Source: Flavobacteriaceae bacterium (GTDB taxonomy: Bacteria > Bacteroidota > Bacteroidia > Flavobacteriales > Weeksellaceae). From it: a stretch of 58,079 nt of DNA. Made by a program: the position numbers and the translations under genes. Positions 42,301 to 49,547 of this stretch are shown here, piece after piece (the stretch's first letter is position 1; each line of letters starts with the position of its first letter). The DNA is taken from positions 1 to 58,079 of the forward strand of contig JAITMJ010000074.1 in NCBI GenBank assembly GCA_031277475.1, given 5' to 3'. The notes under the pieces are model-generated. The model saw only the letters and a list, made by a program, of their open reading frames with translations, was not told the DNA's origin and did no database searches.

Positions 42301-42578
42301 TGCAGTTTGGCTAATTCTTCGATGGCTTCCGGATATGAAATCGTTTTTTTCTGCATCAAATAGGAAATCACGTCTCCAAATTTTCCGCTACTGAAATCTT
42401 TGAATCGTTGTGTTTTTTGGCTGATTAAACAACTCGGTGTCTTTTCGGCGTTGAACGGCGAAGTGCAGAAATAGTTTACACCTTTTCTTTGTGGCTCATC
42501 GCCGAATCTTTGGAAAACATCCAAAATATCGGAATCCTGCAAAAGGCGATCAATGAAATCTTGTTTGATGTAAGGCAT
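39381..42578 (-). CDS. phage primase-helicase fusion protein
   Basis: 1065 residues from MPYIKQDFIDRLLQ; an earlier start at 42626 would overlap the previous gene. The N-terminus matches the DnaG CHC2 region (NYFCTSPFNAEKTPSC), but only the first Cys remains: the His is Asn and the later Cys pair is missing. A TOPRIM domain follows (VWIVEGYNDVISF and LCFDGDSAGKR). The C-terminal half carries a Walker A motif (FGPPSTGKDE near residue 690) and EFSNMVVHLSEYTNGD as a likely Walker B region. It should prime and unwind phage DNA. The putative origin lies right behind it. Confidence 0.85.
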   Translation of the reverse strand: MPYIKQDFIDRLLQDSDILDVFQRFGDEPQRKGVNYFCTSPFNAEKTPSCLISQKTQRFKDFSSGKFGDVISYLMQKKTISYPEAIEELAKLQGKSIEYENPEIAEKIQEKQKKNAELRKYLEALVLKFQEELRKLPPGHPAWLELEKRKYNSEDIEEWKIGFAPGNGFIYNLFKDAGNVEAGKKLGLINDKNQDKLWNKLIYPIFDDRDKITGFATRNLDEISDFAKWMNPPENELYQKEKILFGLNIAKNAIVKQNRVWIVEGYNDVISFHKFGIENTVSVSGTALSEVQIQMLKKLTAKITLCFDGDSAGKRAISKYVPILISKGFSVEVCQLPETDPDDFTRQNAENINENVSLESSLQPFIISGFNVLLLEKLQGDELDKSNGIKEIIKVISKIPDISLQNIYKEKLIKESKTKQAFINQLIKEQESENIRKINTENETYIFPNNITTPQDQLIPIIEKYQLFVSDNQIFVLENLGSPPYFFKSISNFSLEILQHMNDEKYPAKLLRICNIKGEERIFDAPADSLAAPLEFKKLCARQGNYQWNGNIKELDKLTAYLYDKMGVGRKVDVLGWNTEGFYCWNNSVTIPENPNIEIDKNGIFHYDNHTYYVPSANEIYRNNPTKFAQQKRIVLKNSTHSLEEYLDMIMKVHGDFGIIGILFAFACAHQDIVVDVAKGFPIYFLFGPPSTGKDELFGCIKKMFGISKTDFINLENKQSTGKAKLRSFGEFSNMVVHLSEYTNGDKEIDGMLKGLWDRGSYKRATIDSAVSTDSFPILSAGIVTGNQSPTDEAVLTRLIFGEMMKNQFTPEEKQNFEKLSLMTNDEVTGYMQKVIWHRKLFEAKFSDKFNMYKKNLSLRESFRGAIDRIITNYSILGATHEILRETNDIIFPFTPNEMLAVFDKFVQNLRLKLDSANVLTKFWDVFVWCLRGNETMKLVLDRDIKIEGNLLYIRFTEVFNRIQPEWFPRFGESCQNKTTIAEKLKTSSYWIEETKSTRFGSSVNTSAYVLNLDKIPNSEEIRFATEWQRITEYEKNTGVGTLYESPATPYNNSSESKNDDDFVF

Positions 42579-42597
42579 TTTGTTCTTTTTATATAAT

Positions 42598-42810
42598 TTA
42601 TGTGATGATATATCCTTGATTTTCAAACTCTTTTAAAGATTGTTTGAAATGTTCAATAAGTTTTTCCCGACATTCTGCTTCAGAAAAATTTTGATGTTTT
42701 ATGAAGCACTCGCGTTCAAATTCCAAATCCCATATATACCGATTCAGTGTATCAATCATACTGTAGGAGAGGTAAAACTCTCGCGGTTTTGTGAATTTTT
42801 TAATTTTCAT
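42598..42810 (-). CDS. hypothetical early protein
   Basis: 70 residues, basic start MKIKKFTKPREFYLSY then helical (AECREKLIEHFKQSLKEFENQGY). It overlaps the previous gene by 11 bp and is followed by the primase gene, so it belongs to the early operon. No family recognised. Confidence 0.45.
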   Translation of the reverse strand: MKIKKFTKPREFYLSYSMIDTLNRYIWDLEFERECFIKHQNFSEAECREKLIEHFKQSLKEFENQGYIIT

Positions 42811-43093
42811 CCCTCGTCTCGATTATATTTAAAAAAGTGTCGTATTGAATCTCGTGTCCGATAGCGCTCTTTATATACATTTCGGAATTTTTCTTAAAAA
42901 AATCTTCAAACATATTTTCCGCCGCTTCCAAAGCATCGGAATATGAAAAAGCAAGTACCAAAACAATGTACTTTTCGCTTTTGTATCTCGTGTTTCCGGA
43001 TGGATATTTTGAGATATTTACATTGATTTTGAACAATTTACTTTTTATGGTTACGCTTGGTGTTTGCGGTGGTTTTGGTTTGTTTTCCTTCAT
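42800..43093 (-). CDS. hypothetical early protein
   Basis: 97 residues: a Pro/Lys-rich N-terminus (ENKPKPPQTPSVTIK), a beta segment (KIVLVLAF-type stretch) and a helical tail. No transmembrane helix or known motif. Confidence 0.45.
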   Translation of the reverse strand: MKENKPKPPQTPSVTIKSKLFKINVNISKYPSGNTRYKSEKYIVLVLAFSYSDALEAAENMFEDFFKKNSEMYIKSAIGHEIQYDTFLNIIETRDEN

Positions 43094-43099
43094 ATCTCA

Positions 43100-43303
43100 T
43101 TATTTTGAATATTTAATTTTTATTGCTCGAACTATTATAAATATTACCATAAATAATAGCATTAACGCTACCGGAATCCATAAGGGACTTAACACCCACC
43201 ACCAACTCCAGCCAATGATTTTTATTAGTTTTAGCGTTATAAATACGAGAGTTAATAAGCCTAAAAAGCCTATTCCTTTGCTTGATGTTTGTTGTTTGCT
43301 CAT
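43100..43303 (-). CDS. small transmembrane early protein
   Basis: 67 residues with two hydrophobic helices, about 10-29 (GIGFLGLLTLVFITLKLIKI) and 37-58, joined by the Trp-rich GWSWWWVLSPLWIP, ending in basic IKIKYSK. This pattern resembles the small phage proteins annotated as transmembrane Fragile-X-F proteins. The function is unknown; superinfection exclusion is one possibility. Confidence 0.6.
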   Translation of the reverse strand: MSKQQTSSKGIGFLGLLTLVFITLKLIKIIGWSWWWVLSPLWIPVALMLLFMVIFIIVRAIKIKYSK

Positions 43304-43315
43304 ATTACATTGTTT

Positions 43316-43639
43316 TTAAATTAGTTTTATTAAGTGATTTTTTTGGGTAATTAGGTTTAGGTTTATCATTTTTTTTCGGTGGTAAGTGGCGTTTCCGCCA
43401 AAGTTTTCATTGATGATTTTATGAAAGTTTTTTTGTCCGATAAATTTTTGTGATGCAAAAACATTGGATAAAAGTTCTTCGTAATTCGGCTTATGGCTCG
43501 CGGATTCCTGCTTTTTTTCGGTGAAATTTTTGCTTTTGGAAAACGGTTGCTCATCAATGTAGCGTTGTGTTTTTTGAAAATTTTTTGCCTCGTCTGTCAA
43601 AATCCACGTGTGGGAATTTATTTTTTTAAAAGTTTCCAT
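43316..43639 (-). CDS. hypothetical early protein
   Basis: 107 residues, basic and Asn/Lys-rich, starting METFKKINSHTWILTDEAKNFQKT. No family recognised. Start lies 1 bp after the stop of the preceding gene, so the genes are coupled. Confidence 0.45.
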   Translation of the reverse strand: METFKKINSHTWILTDEAKNFQKTQRYIDEQPFSKSKNFTEKKQESASHKPNYEELLSNVFASQKFIGQKNFHKIINENFGGNATYHRKKMINLNLITQKNHLIKLI

Positions 43640-43640
43640 T

Positions 43641-43898
43641 TTATAAATCTGTTTTCGGATTTATTTCGGTAAGTGCTGTGATGTAAAAGCCTATTGCCTC
43701 GTGATTTTCGGAAGTGATGTTGGTATCTACGGAATTGAGTTTTTCCATTTGAAAATCAACAAACCTTTCGTAGCCGCTTTTTCTAAATTCGGCGATAATC
43801 TTTGTTTTTACGAGGTTTACTTTCTCTTTGTAAACCTCTCTCAATCCGGAATTTTCATAAGATTGCCGGAATTGATTTTTAAAAGTTTCGTAATTCAT
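43641..43898 (-). CDS. hypothetical early protein
   Basis: 85 residues, mostly one helical domain (MNYETFKNQFRQSYENSGLREVYKEKVNLVKTKIIAEF). No family recognised. Part of the early operon. Confidence 0.45.
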   Translation of the reverse strand: MNYETFKNQFRQSYENSGLREVYKEKVNLVKTKIIAEFRKSGYERFVDFQMEKLNSVDTNITSENHEAIGFYITALTEINPKTDL

Positions 43899-43914
43899 AA
43901 CGTTTCAATTTTTT

Positions 43915-44205
43915 TTATTTATATTCAATCGGTCGCCAGTGGGTTACTTTAACACCAAGTTCTTCCATCGTGAAACGCCCACCCTTCAATTCTCTTTTTG
44001 AAACCGTAAAACCAAAAGGTTCCATTTTCACAAGAACTTCCACGTCAAAATCCGGCAATTCATCTTCTACCGGAATCCAAGTTTGAGCGAAGTTTGCGCC
44101 TGAGATAAAACCATTTAAAAACGATTCTTCTTGGCTCGTGTCATCGGTTATTCTTCTATACCATTTTCTTATGGCGTCTGCCGCCGCTTGTTCAAATGTT
44201 TTCAT
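43915..44205 (-). CDS. DUF551 domain protein
   Basis: 96 residues. The C-terminal half has the DUF551 signature WIPVEDELPDFDVEVLVK with a terminal VTHWRPIEY. DUF551 proteins are common small phage proteins of unknown function. The N-terminal helical region (FEQAAADAIRKWYRRITDD) is extra. Confidence 0.8.
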   Translation of the reverse strand: MKTFEQAAADAIRKWYRRITDDTSQEESFLNGFISGANFAQTWIPVEDELPDFDVEVLVKMEPFGFTVSKRELKGGRFTMEELGVKVTHWRPIEYK

Positions 44206-44230
44206 ATCTCTTTTGTTTTTTCTTAATAAA

Positions 44231-44434
44231 TTATTTTATTTGTTCTGCATAAAATAAGTTGTCTCTGCCTATCGGATTCCGATGAAAAACACAAATGGTA
44301 TTTTCGTAACTGCTATAAACTACTCGGAACTTACCGTTCTCTATTGTAAAGTCCATAAAATTGTTTGAAATTATATCAAACGTATGCTCGTAGTCTTTTC
44401 CCTCGTAGGTGAATTTTATTGTGCGGTGTTTCAT
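44231..44434 (-). CDS. hypothetical early protein
   Basis: 67 residues, compact beta-rich (MKHRTIKFTYEGKDYEHTFDIISNN, FRVVYSSYENTICVFHRNP). It follows the cytosine methyltransferase stop by 4 bp. No family recognised. Confidence 0.45.
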   Translation of the reverse strand: MKHRTIKFTYEGKDYEHTFDIISNNFMDFTIENGKFRVVYSSYENTICVFHRNPIGRDNLFYAEQIK

Positions 44435-44438
44435 ATCT

Positions 44439-46136
44439 CTATATTTTTATGGTTCTAAAATTTTCTGCGACCAACGCCTCGCAAAGCACTCGCGCCATAT
44501 TTACTTCTACGGCGTTGCCGATGTATTTTTTTTGTTCCGCCTGCGTTCCGATGAGCGTATAATTTTGCGGAAAACCCATTATGAGTTTCAATTCCGGTAT
44601 TTTCAGCATCCGCATTTTGATATCGGCAATGCCGTAAATCGCCATAAATTCTTTGATTTTTCGCATCGGTTCGGTGTCGGTTTCGTAAACTTCTATTGCA
44701 ATTCCGTTTTCTGTGGAAATCAAATACGGCGGCTGTTTATCCATTCGGGCAATCAGCGTAAAGCACGGATTTTCCACGCTTCCGCCTTTGCTGAAATATT
44801 GCGGATTCAGCAAATAATGCCATTTTCTGTTAGCCGTTATTGTCTGCGCCGGCTCGTCTATTGAACTGCCGACATTTGAAAAATTGGTGTTCATAATCCA
44901 ATGTTTACAAGTGATTACGTTTTGTTTTGGATTATTTACAATCGTTCCGCAGGGATTTTCAATGCTTTGGCAGTTGTGTCCGTTGGAATAGTTGCTCATA
45001 ATAAACTTCGGCGAAATCAACGATAATCTGTCTTTTACCGTCAATGTCGGTGCGGGAACGTCCACAGAAACGGCGTTTATCTCTTGGTTTTGCTGTCCGT
45101 TGTATCTTCCGAGAAATTTTGCACTTACAAGCGAATGATGGTCGATCGTTGTAATTGTTCCGGCGGGTTCTTCGAGGCTGTGATTTTTTCCTTCCGGACG
45201 TCCGCTGTAATATTTTGATAGAAATTTTGCCTCTACTTTCGCAAACCGATTTTCAGTTGTGAGAACGCCGCAAGGTTCGTCTATTGATTTAGCCGTATCT
45301 TTTGGATTAACCGTGTTGTATCGAGATAGAAATGTTGTTTTTCCACCCGCTACAAATTTTATCAGTCCGGCGTAAATTCGTTCCAATGTTTTTTCGGAAA
45401 GTGGTTTTTTGCGGGTAAAAATGCTTTCGCCCTCATCGGAAAAATCCAAAACTTCTTTTACGGGTTTCCATTTTTTTAGATTGTCAAACAAATCTTCGCT
45501 TGCACTTTTGGCGTGTGTAGGATATGGAAAAACTATCGGCAAGCCGTGTTTTGCGAATATTCCGAAATATCGTTTGCGAGAAGTATATGCGCCGTAGTCG
45601 GCGGCGTTTAAAATCCGGTGGCTAAATTTGTAACCGTATTTTTTTATGGTATTAATCCATTGCAAATAAAGTCTGCCCTTGTCTTTGCTGATTGGTTTTC
45701 CGAGTTCGCACAAATCGCCCCAGCACATAAATTCTTCTACGTTTTCAATTTGGATGTAATCCGGATTGATGGCTTCAATATATCGGAATAAATGTTCTGC
45801 GAGTGTGCGGCTGTCGGCGTTTCGTGGCTGTCCGCCTTTTGCTTTGCTAAAATTCGTGCATTCTAAACTACACCATAAAACCACTTTTGCATCGGGATAT
45901 TTGGCTTGCATTTTTTCGATGTGCGCAAGCATCGGCGAGAGTTCCAACGTGCGAATATCTTCCGTGAAATGCAACGCTTCCGGATGATTTGCGGCGTGGC
46001 TTGCGATGGCGTTCTCATCGTGATTGACACAGGCGATTACTTTGGCGCATTTTTCGCCGTTGTGCCGTGCGGATTCTACGCCTGTGGATGTTCCGCCCGC
46101 GCCGCAAAATAAGTCTATGTATAATAAATTAATCAT
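44439..46136 (-). CDS. DNA (cytosine-5) methyltransferase with repeated target domain
   Basis: 565 residues. Motif I is DLFCGAGGTSTG (8-19). Motif IV appears as WCSLECTNFSKAKGG, so the catalytic Cys is probably Cys93 and the usual Pro-Cys-Gln is replaced. Motif VI is ENVEEF at 131-136, and motif VIII SRKRYF. The target region (about 260-480) contains about five tandem copies of an SIDEPxGTITT-like unit followed by an FLSKY or FLGRY segment. Motif X-like IGNAVEVNMARVLCEAL closes the protein. No restriction partner is adjacent, so it is probably an anti-restriction methylase. Confidence 0.9.
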   Translation of the reverse strand: MINLLYIDLFCGAGGTSTGVESARHNGEKCAKVIACVNHDENAIASHAANHPEALHFTEDIRTLELSPMLAHIEKMQAKYPDAKVVLWCSLECTNFSKAKGGQPRNADSRTLAEHLFRYIEAINPDYIQIENVEEFMCWGDLCELGKPISKDKGRLYLQWINTIKKYGYKFSHRILNAADYGAYTSRKRYFGIFAKHGLPIVFPYPTHAKSASEDLFDNLKKWKPVKEVLDFSDEGESIFTRKKPLSEKTLERIYAGLIKFVAGGKTTFLSRYNTVNPKDTAKSIDEPCGVLTTENRFAKVEAKFLSKYYSGRPEGKNHSLEEPAGTITTIDHHSLVSAKFLGRYNGQQNQEINAVSVDVPAPTLTVKDRLSLISPKFIMSNYSNGHNCQSIENPCGTIVNNPKQNVITCKHWIMNTNFSNVGSSIDEPAQTITANRKWHYLLNPQYFSKGGSVENPCFTLIARMDKQPPYLISTENGIAIEVYETDTEPMRKIKEFMAIYGIADIKMRMLKIPELKLIMGFPQNYTLIGTQAEQKKYIGNAVEVNMARVLCEALVAENFRTIKI

Positions 46137-46151
46137 TGTTTTTTTTAAAAT

Positions 46152-46186
46152 GAAAACACCCTGTTAAAGTTGGTTCGAGTGTTTTC
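46152..46186 (-). terminator. hairpin before the methyltransferase gene
   Basis: GAAAACAC and GTGTTTTC arms (8 bp) with a 19-nt loop. A weak T stretch follows on the minus strand. It may end the upstream early transcripts or attenuate the methyltransferase. Confidence 0.45.
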
Positions 46187-46266
46187 GGTTTACCTTAAAG
46201 CACGTTCCCTATTTTTTACTACTTGTCCAAAGCACCAACAGCAACGTATTTCGTCCTATGTTATTT

Positions 46267-46551
46267 TTATTGATCCTTAATATATTCGAGCATAAACATT
46301 TTATATTTAAAGTCTCCGGATAATGTTGTTTTCCAAACTTCAACGGACTTTTGATTTCGCTGAACAACTTTGTACAGCAGGTCTGCCGAAAAATTATTAC
46401 GGCACGAAATATCTTTTATCAGCCTCTTAAAATGATCTTCAAATTGTTCCGCAGAAACGGCATACGAATACTCAGCCATTTCCATTATTAAAGACTTTAC
46501 CACCACCTCTTGTCGCTGGACTTGATATTTAAAGGTTGTTACTTTCCACAT
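46267..46551 (-). CDS. hypothetical early protein
   Basis: 94 residues starting MWKVTTFKYQVQRQEVVVKSLIMEMAEYSYAV, mixed fold, no motif recognised. Followed by a 130-bp gap with a hairpin before the methyltransferase. Confidence 0.45.
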   Translation of the reverse strand: MWKVTTFKYQVQRQEVVVKSLIMEMAEYSYAVSAEQFEDHFKRLIKDISCRNNFSADLLYKVVQRNQKSVEVWKTTLSGDFKYKMFMLEYIKDQ

Positions 46552-46571
46552 AATTTTTCAAAATAATTCTG

Positions 46572-47063
46572 TTAAAAATCAAAAACTAATTGGATGTTTC
46601 GGTTCGGAACGTTGTAAATTTTAAAATACTTTTGCCGACAGATTTCTCTGATTTTTTCGCGTTCTTCTAAACTTACATTGTTGCTGTCTGCATTAAAGTT
46701 TTGCTGTAAAACGCTTTCAATATTGTGTTTTTCATCGATAAACATTCTGTAAATTGAATACATTCGATTTTGCTCCACTGCATCCGATTTTTCTTTTTCT
46801 GTCTGTTTTCGGACATAAACAATATGGTTTGAGCGGTTTATCCACCGGATTTCACATTCTTTGCAGTTATCATAAATCACATTCAGACATTGTTTTTTCA
46901 TTATTTTCGGCGTTAATTTTGAAAAAGTGTAGTAGCACAATAAATCCTCGTGCAACGGCTCTCTTGGTTTATCCAACTTTTTGTTTTCCTTTTTAATTAA
47001 CTCAATCAGTTGCTCGCTGTGGTTGTTTCCGAATACTTCTACCTGTGATTTTTCCATTTTCAT
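46572..47063 (-). CDS. hypothetical early protein
   Basis: 163 residues, charged and helical. A Cys pair (NCKECEIRW near residues 65-73) and the earlier Cys at CYYTF may bind metal, but no full zinc finger is visible. Overlaps the previous gene by 4 bp. No family recognised. Confidence 0.45.
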   Translation of the reverse strand: MKMEKSQVEVFGNNHSEQLIELIKKENKKLDKPREPLHEDLLCYYTFSKLTPKIMKKQCLNVIYDNCKECEIRWINRSNHIVYVRKQTEKEKSDAVEQNRMYSIYRMFIDEKHNIESVLQQNFNADSNNVSLEEREKIREICRQKYFKIYNVPNRNIQLVFDF

Positions 47064-47242
47064 TTTTTAAAATATTCTTTCAATAATTTTTTCCGGAACG
47101 TTTCTATTTTTACCACATCTTTTGCGGTTAAATCAAACCGCTTGTGTAGGTTTGGTTTTTCGGATAGTTCCATAAATGCTTGACCGAGTATGAAGTTTAC
47201 GACTTCTATTATCCGTCCGTCTGTTTTTAGGTTAAATTCCAT
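47060..47242 (-). CDS. hypothetical early protein
   Basis: 60 residues, basic helical (VVNFILGQAFMELSEKPNLHKRFDLTAKDVVKIETFRKKLLKEYF). Overlaps both neighbours, so translation is coupled. No family recognised. Confidence 0.45.
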   Translation of the reverse strand: MEFNLKTDGRIIEVVNFILGQAFMELSEKPNLHKRFDLTAKDVVKIETFRKKLLKEYFKK

Positions 47243-47420
47243 GTTGTTTTTGTTTTAAATATTTTGTTTGAATTTCAAGTTCCTCCCAAAAATTTCGTTT
47301 GTTACATTTTGCAAGATTTATCATAAATGGCATACAGCAGTAATTTACGCGTATGCCGTTCATCTTCACGGCAGCACTTCTATCGTTGTAGCCACACACA
47401 TCACAAGTTGTTTTTTCCAT
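47232..47420 (-). CDS. small Cys-rich early protein
   Basis: 62 residues with CDVCGYNDRS near the N-terminus and NYCCMPF later, suggesting a small zinc-binding unit. The rest is a basic helix. Function unknown. Confidence 0.5.
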   Translation of the reverse strand: MEKTTCDVCGYNDRSAAVKMNGIRVNYCCMPFMINLAKCNKRNFWEELEIQTKYLKQKQHGI

Positions 47421-47421
47421 T

Positions 47422-47682
47422 TTATTTTTGTTTTAAATCATCCATTGTAGCGTTATAGTACCATTTTTCAAATTCGCTTTTTGTCATCTTCTCCGGTATT
47501 TTTTTTAGCACTTCCCCAATTTTTTTCTCCAGTGCCATCCGAGTTATTTCCAATAGTGAAAATATTTGATAAATTTTCGTGGATTTATCCACGACTATTT
47601 CAGTATTGTTAATGTTTTTACCGTCGTTGGTTGCTTTAATTTTGATTTCTATGTCAAGCAACAATTCTTTTTTTGTTTCCAT
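47422..47682 (-). CDS. hypothetical early protein
   Basis: About 86 residues from METKKELLLDIEIKIKATNDGKN. A longer reading to 47733 overlaps the upstream gene and is rejected. Mixed fold with a helical C-terminal half ending MTKSEFEKWYYNATMDDLKQK. No family recognised. Confidence 0.5.
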   Translation of the reverse strand: METKKELLLDIEIKIKATNDGKNINNTEIVVDKSTKIYQIFSLLEITRMALEKKIGEVLKKIPEKMTKSEFEKWYYNATMDDLKQK

Positions 47683-47683
47683 T

Positions 47684-48016
47684 TTATGTTTGTTTAAATT
47701 TTTGTTCAAACTCAAATTTTCCCATTTCGCCAATGGCTTCCGCTACGTTATTGTAACCGCAACTTATGGCAAATTCAAGTTTTTTGTCGTAGATTTCTCT
47801 GTTTTCAATCTGTTTAATATTTTCCTTGCCCACAATTCCGATAGCAATTTCTTTGCTCTTAAAAGCGGTGGCAAGTTGAAGTGCAAGTTTGGCATTATTG
47901 ATAATTGCATTGCTGATTCCGGTGATTGCCTTCGCTTTTGCTACATCTATTTGTCCGGATTCCAAGCCGTCGAACGTGTCGAAAAGTTTTTTGTTTAAGT
48001 CTAAAATTGTATTCAT
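47684..48016 (-). CDS. hypothetical early helical protein
   Basis: 110 residues, almost all helical (IDVAKAKAITGISNAIINNAKLALQLATAFKSKEIAIGIVG). Similar helical proteins occur in the early regions of Bacteroidota prophages, but I know no function. Overlaps the 48013 gene by 4 bp. Confidence 0.5.
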   Translation of the reverse strand: MNTILDLNKKLFDTFDGLESGQIDVAKAKAITGISNAIINNAKLALQLATAFKSKEIAIGIVGKENIKQIENREIYDKKLEFAISCGYNNVAEAIGEMGKFEFEQKFKQT

Positions 48017-48438
48017 ATTTTTGATTTATTTTGTTCCCGCAATTTTCTTTTTAATTTTAGTTGAAGCCTGTATGTTTCAATTAATTCCGGATATTTTCGA
48101 ATGTCTTTTGCGGTGAGTTTTGTCCGTTGTTTTAACAACTCAACCGCGTAATTGTCTTTTATTTCTTTCCGCCTTCGGATTTTTCCGGCTTTCGTCCATT
48201 TTTCGATTTTTAATTGGTTTGCAGGATTTTCACGATATTGTTTTGCATAAGCCTTTCTTTGCTCGATATTTTTTTTATAATATATTTTCATCCGCCGGTT
48301 TGATTCATATCTTTGGCAGATTTTACAATAATTCTGAACTCTCATTTTTCCGCGTTCTTTCGAAAAATATTGCGAAAACTCTGAGACGGATTTTTCAATT
48401 TTGCAAATCGGGCAAGTTTTGGTTTTCATATCCTCCAT
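48013..48438 (-). CDS. zinc-finger early protein, possibly endonuclease-like
   Basis: 141 residues; a start at 48429 (MKTKTCPIC) is also possible. CPICKIEKSVSEFSQYFSKERGKM followed by YCKICQRYESNRR forms a CxxC...CxxC zinc site like that of HNH or endonuclease VII-type phage proteins, but no clear HNH triad follows. The rest is very basic and helical, suited to nucleic-acid binding. Confidence 0.55.
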   Translation of the reverse strand: MEDMKTKTCPICKIEKSVSEFSQYFSKERGKMRVQNYCKICQRYESNRRMKIYYKKNIEQRKAYAKQYRENPANQLKIEKWTKAGKIRRRKEIKDNYAVELLKQRTKLTAKDIRKYPELIETYRLQLKLKRKLREQNKSKI

Positions 48439-48802
48439 ATTTAAAATCTGTCCAATGGATTATTTTTCCTTTGAAATCTCGGTTGAACCATAACCAAAAT
48501 TCGAGGATATGGTGAAATCCGTCATTCCAAGCCAACTTTTGGATTTCTTCAAATGGTAACGCCCTTTCGTCCACTTTTATAATCGTTTCGTTGGCATAAT
48601 CGGATACTCGTATAATCTCTATTTCCTGCACACTTACACATTTTCCGGTTGCAAAACATTCATAAGATTTTGTTCTAACTCCGGTAGCAAAATGGATGAT
48701 GTTGCCCGCTTTCCACCGATTACTTTTATCTTCACGAATCGTGTGTATTTTCGATCCGTTTAGGATTTTTTCTTTAAACTGTTGTTTGAATGAAAGTGTC
48801 AT
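48395..48802 (-). CDS. ASCH-like phage protein
   Basis: 135 residues. The opening LSFKQQFKEKILNGSKIHTIREDKSNRWKAGNIIHFATGVRTKSY fits the ASCH/YqfB fold, a PUA-like beta barrel that binds RNA or modified nucleosides. It then has CVSVQEIEIIRVSDY and a helical tail. Overlaps the next gene by 44 bp. Role inferred from the fold only. Confidence 0.7.
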   Translation of the reverse strand: MTLSFKQQFKEKILNGSKIHTIREDKSNRWKAGNIIHFATGVRTKSYECFATGKCVSVQEIEIIRVSDYANETIIKVDERALPFEEIQKLAWNDGFHHILEFWLWFNRDFKGKIIHWTDFKYGGYENQNLPDLQN

Positions 48803-48987
48803 AAGTCTTTAATTAATGTTTTCAGAAAAACGTTCAGATATGGGAGGTAATCCGATGTATCGTCCTTATGGACTGCGGGCTTAAATTCTAATGTTAATTT
48901 TGTATCATCAACAATTTCAACAACTGCCTTTTGGTTCTTTTTGTCGTTGCTTTCAAATGTAATTTTTACTACTTTCATCGTTTTCAT
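48799..48987 (-). CDS. hypothetical early protein
   Basis: About 62 residues from MKTMKVVKITFESNDKKNQKAVVEIVDD. An earlier start at 49005 would overlap the previous gene. Probably a small beta-sheet protein. No family recognised. Confidence 0.45.
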   Translation of the reverse strand: MKTMKVVKITFESNDKKNQKAVVEIVDDTKLTLEFKPAVHKDDTSDYLPYLNVFLKTLIKDL

Positions 48988-48988
48988 T

Positions 48989-49264
48989 TTAAAAATATTC
49001 GTCAATTTCGTTTCCTTTTAAATTTCTTTCGTTTTCACAAATTTTAATACATTGCCCCAGCAAGGTTTCAAGATTTTTGGACATACTTTCATTGTCTATA
49101 TCAAGCAAATCGTACAGTTGAAAAATTTTTTTCGCATTTTCATCCGAAACACCCATTTTTACAGACAAATCTCTTATTTTGTAGGCTTCATTTCGTTTGT
49201 GGCAAAACAGGAGTATTTCAGTTGCTGTCTTTTTTAGTATTTCTTGTTCTTCTTTGAAATTCAT
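48989..49264 (-). CDS. hypothetical early protein
   Basis: 91 residues, helical (MNFKEEQEILKKTATEILLFCHKRNEAYKIRDLSVKMGVSDENAKKIFQLYDLL). The middle could be an HTH-like unit (LSVKMGVSDENAKKIFQLY). It overlaps the zinc-ribbon gene by 47 bp. Confidence 0.5.
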   Translation of the reverse strand: MNFKEEQEILKKTATEILLFCHKRNEAYKIRDLSVKMGVSDENAKKIFQLYDLLDIDNESMSKNLETLLGQCIKICENERNLKGNEIDEYF

Positions 49265-49457
49265 AATTTTTTAAAATTTTTAATTTCGTTCCGCACTCGG
49301 AACAATGTTCAGTTTTTCGTAAATCTTCCCAACATCCGCAGTTTGGGCATTGCCGCCAGATTTCGTGGTTTTGCTTTATGAAATCTTTTACAGTAGGATT
49401 GGGCGGTTGTGGCACTTTTTTATAAGTTTTCACAAAATCGTGGATTTCGGTAGTCAT
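49218..49457 (-). CDS. zinc-ribbon early protein
   Basis: 79 residues with CPNCGCWEDLRKTEHCSECG near 37-56, a rubredoxin-like CxxC...CxxC zinc ribbon, flanked by basic tails. The long overlap with the next gene suggests tight coupling, or that one of the two is not translated. Confidence 0.5.
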   Translation of the reverse strand: MTTEIHDFVKTYKKVPQPPNPTVKDFIKQNHEIWRQCPNCGCWEDLRKTEHCSECGTKLKILKNYEFQRRTRNTKKDSN

Positions 49458-49480
49458 ATTTTTAATTTTGAAAGGTTAAA

Positions 49481-49530
49481 AAAAAGCACTGCACGCCGCC
49501 TGCGCCGGCTGTAGCCCTTCGTGCTTTTTT
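49481..49530. terminator. bidirectional terminator after the first early gene
   Basis: AAAAAAGCAC and GTGCTTTTTT arms with a GC-rich 31-nt loop (GCCGCCTGCGCCGGC). T runs follow on both strands. It would separate the Cro-like gene from the rest of the early operon. Confidence 0.65.
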
Positions 49531-49546
49531 GGAATTTAACAAACGG
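49528..49546. repeat. 19-bp repeat, right copy
   Basis: Identical to 6076-6094. It lies between the terminator and the stop codon of the 49548 gene. Confidence 0.8.
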
Positions 49547-49547
49547 C

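Noticed and set aside
49218-49264. Zinc-ribbon and following gene being one frameshifted gene
   Set aside because: Each has its own sensible start and composition, and the overlap codes well in both frames; coupling is a simpler reading.
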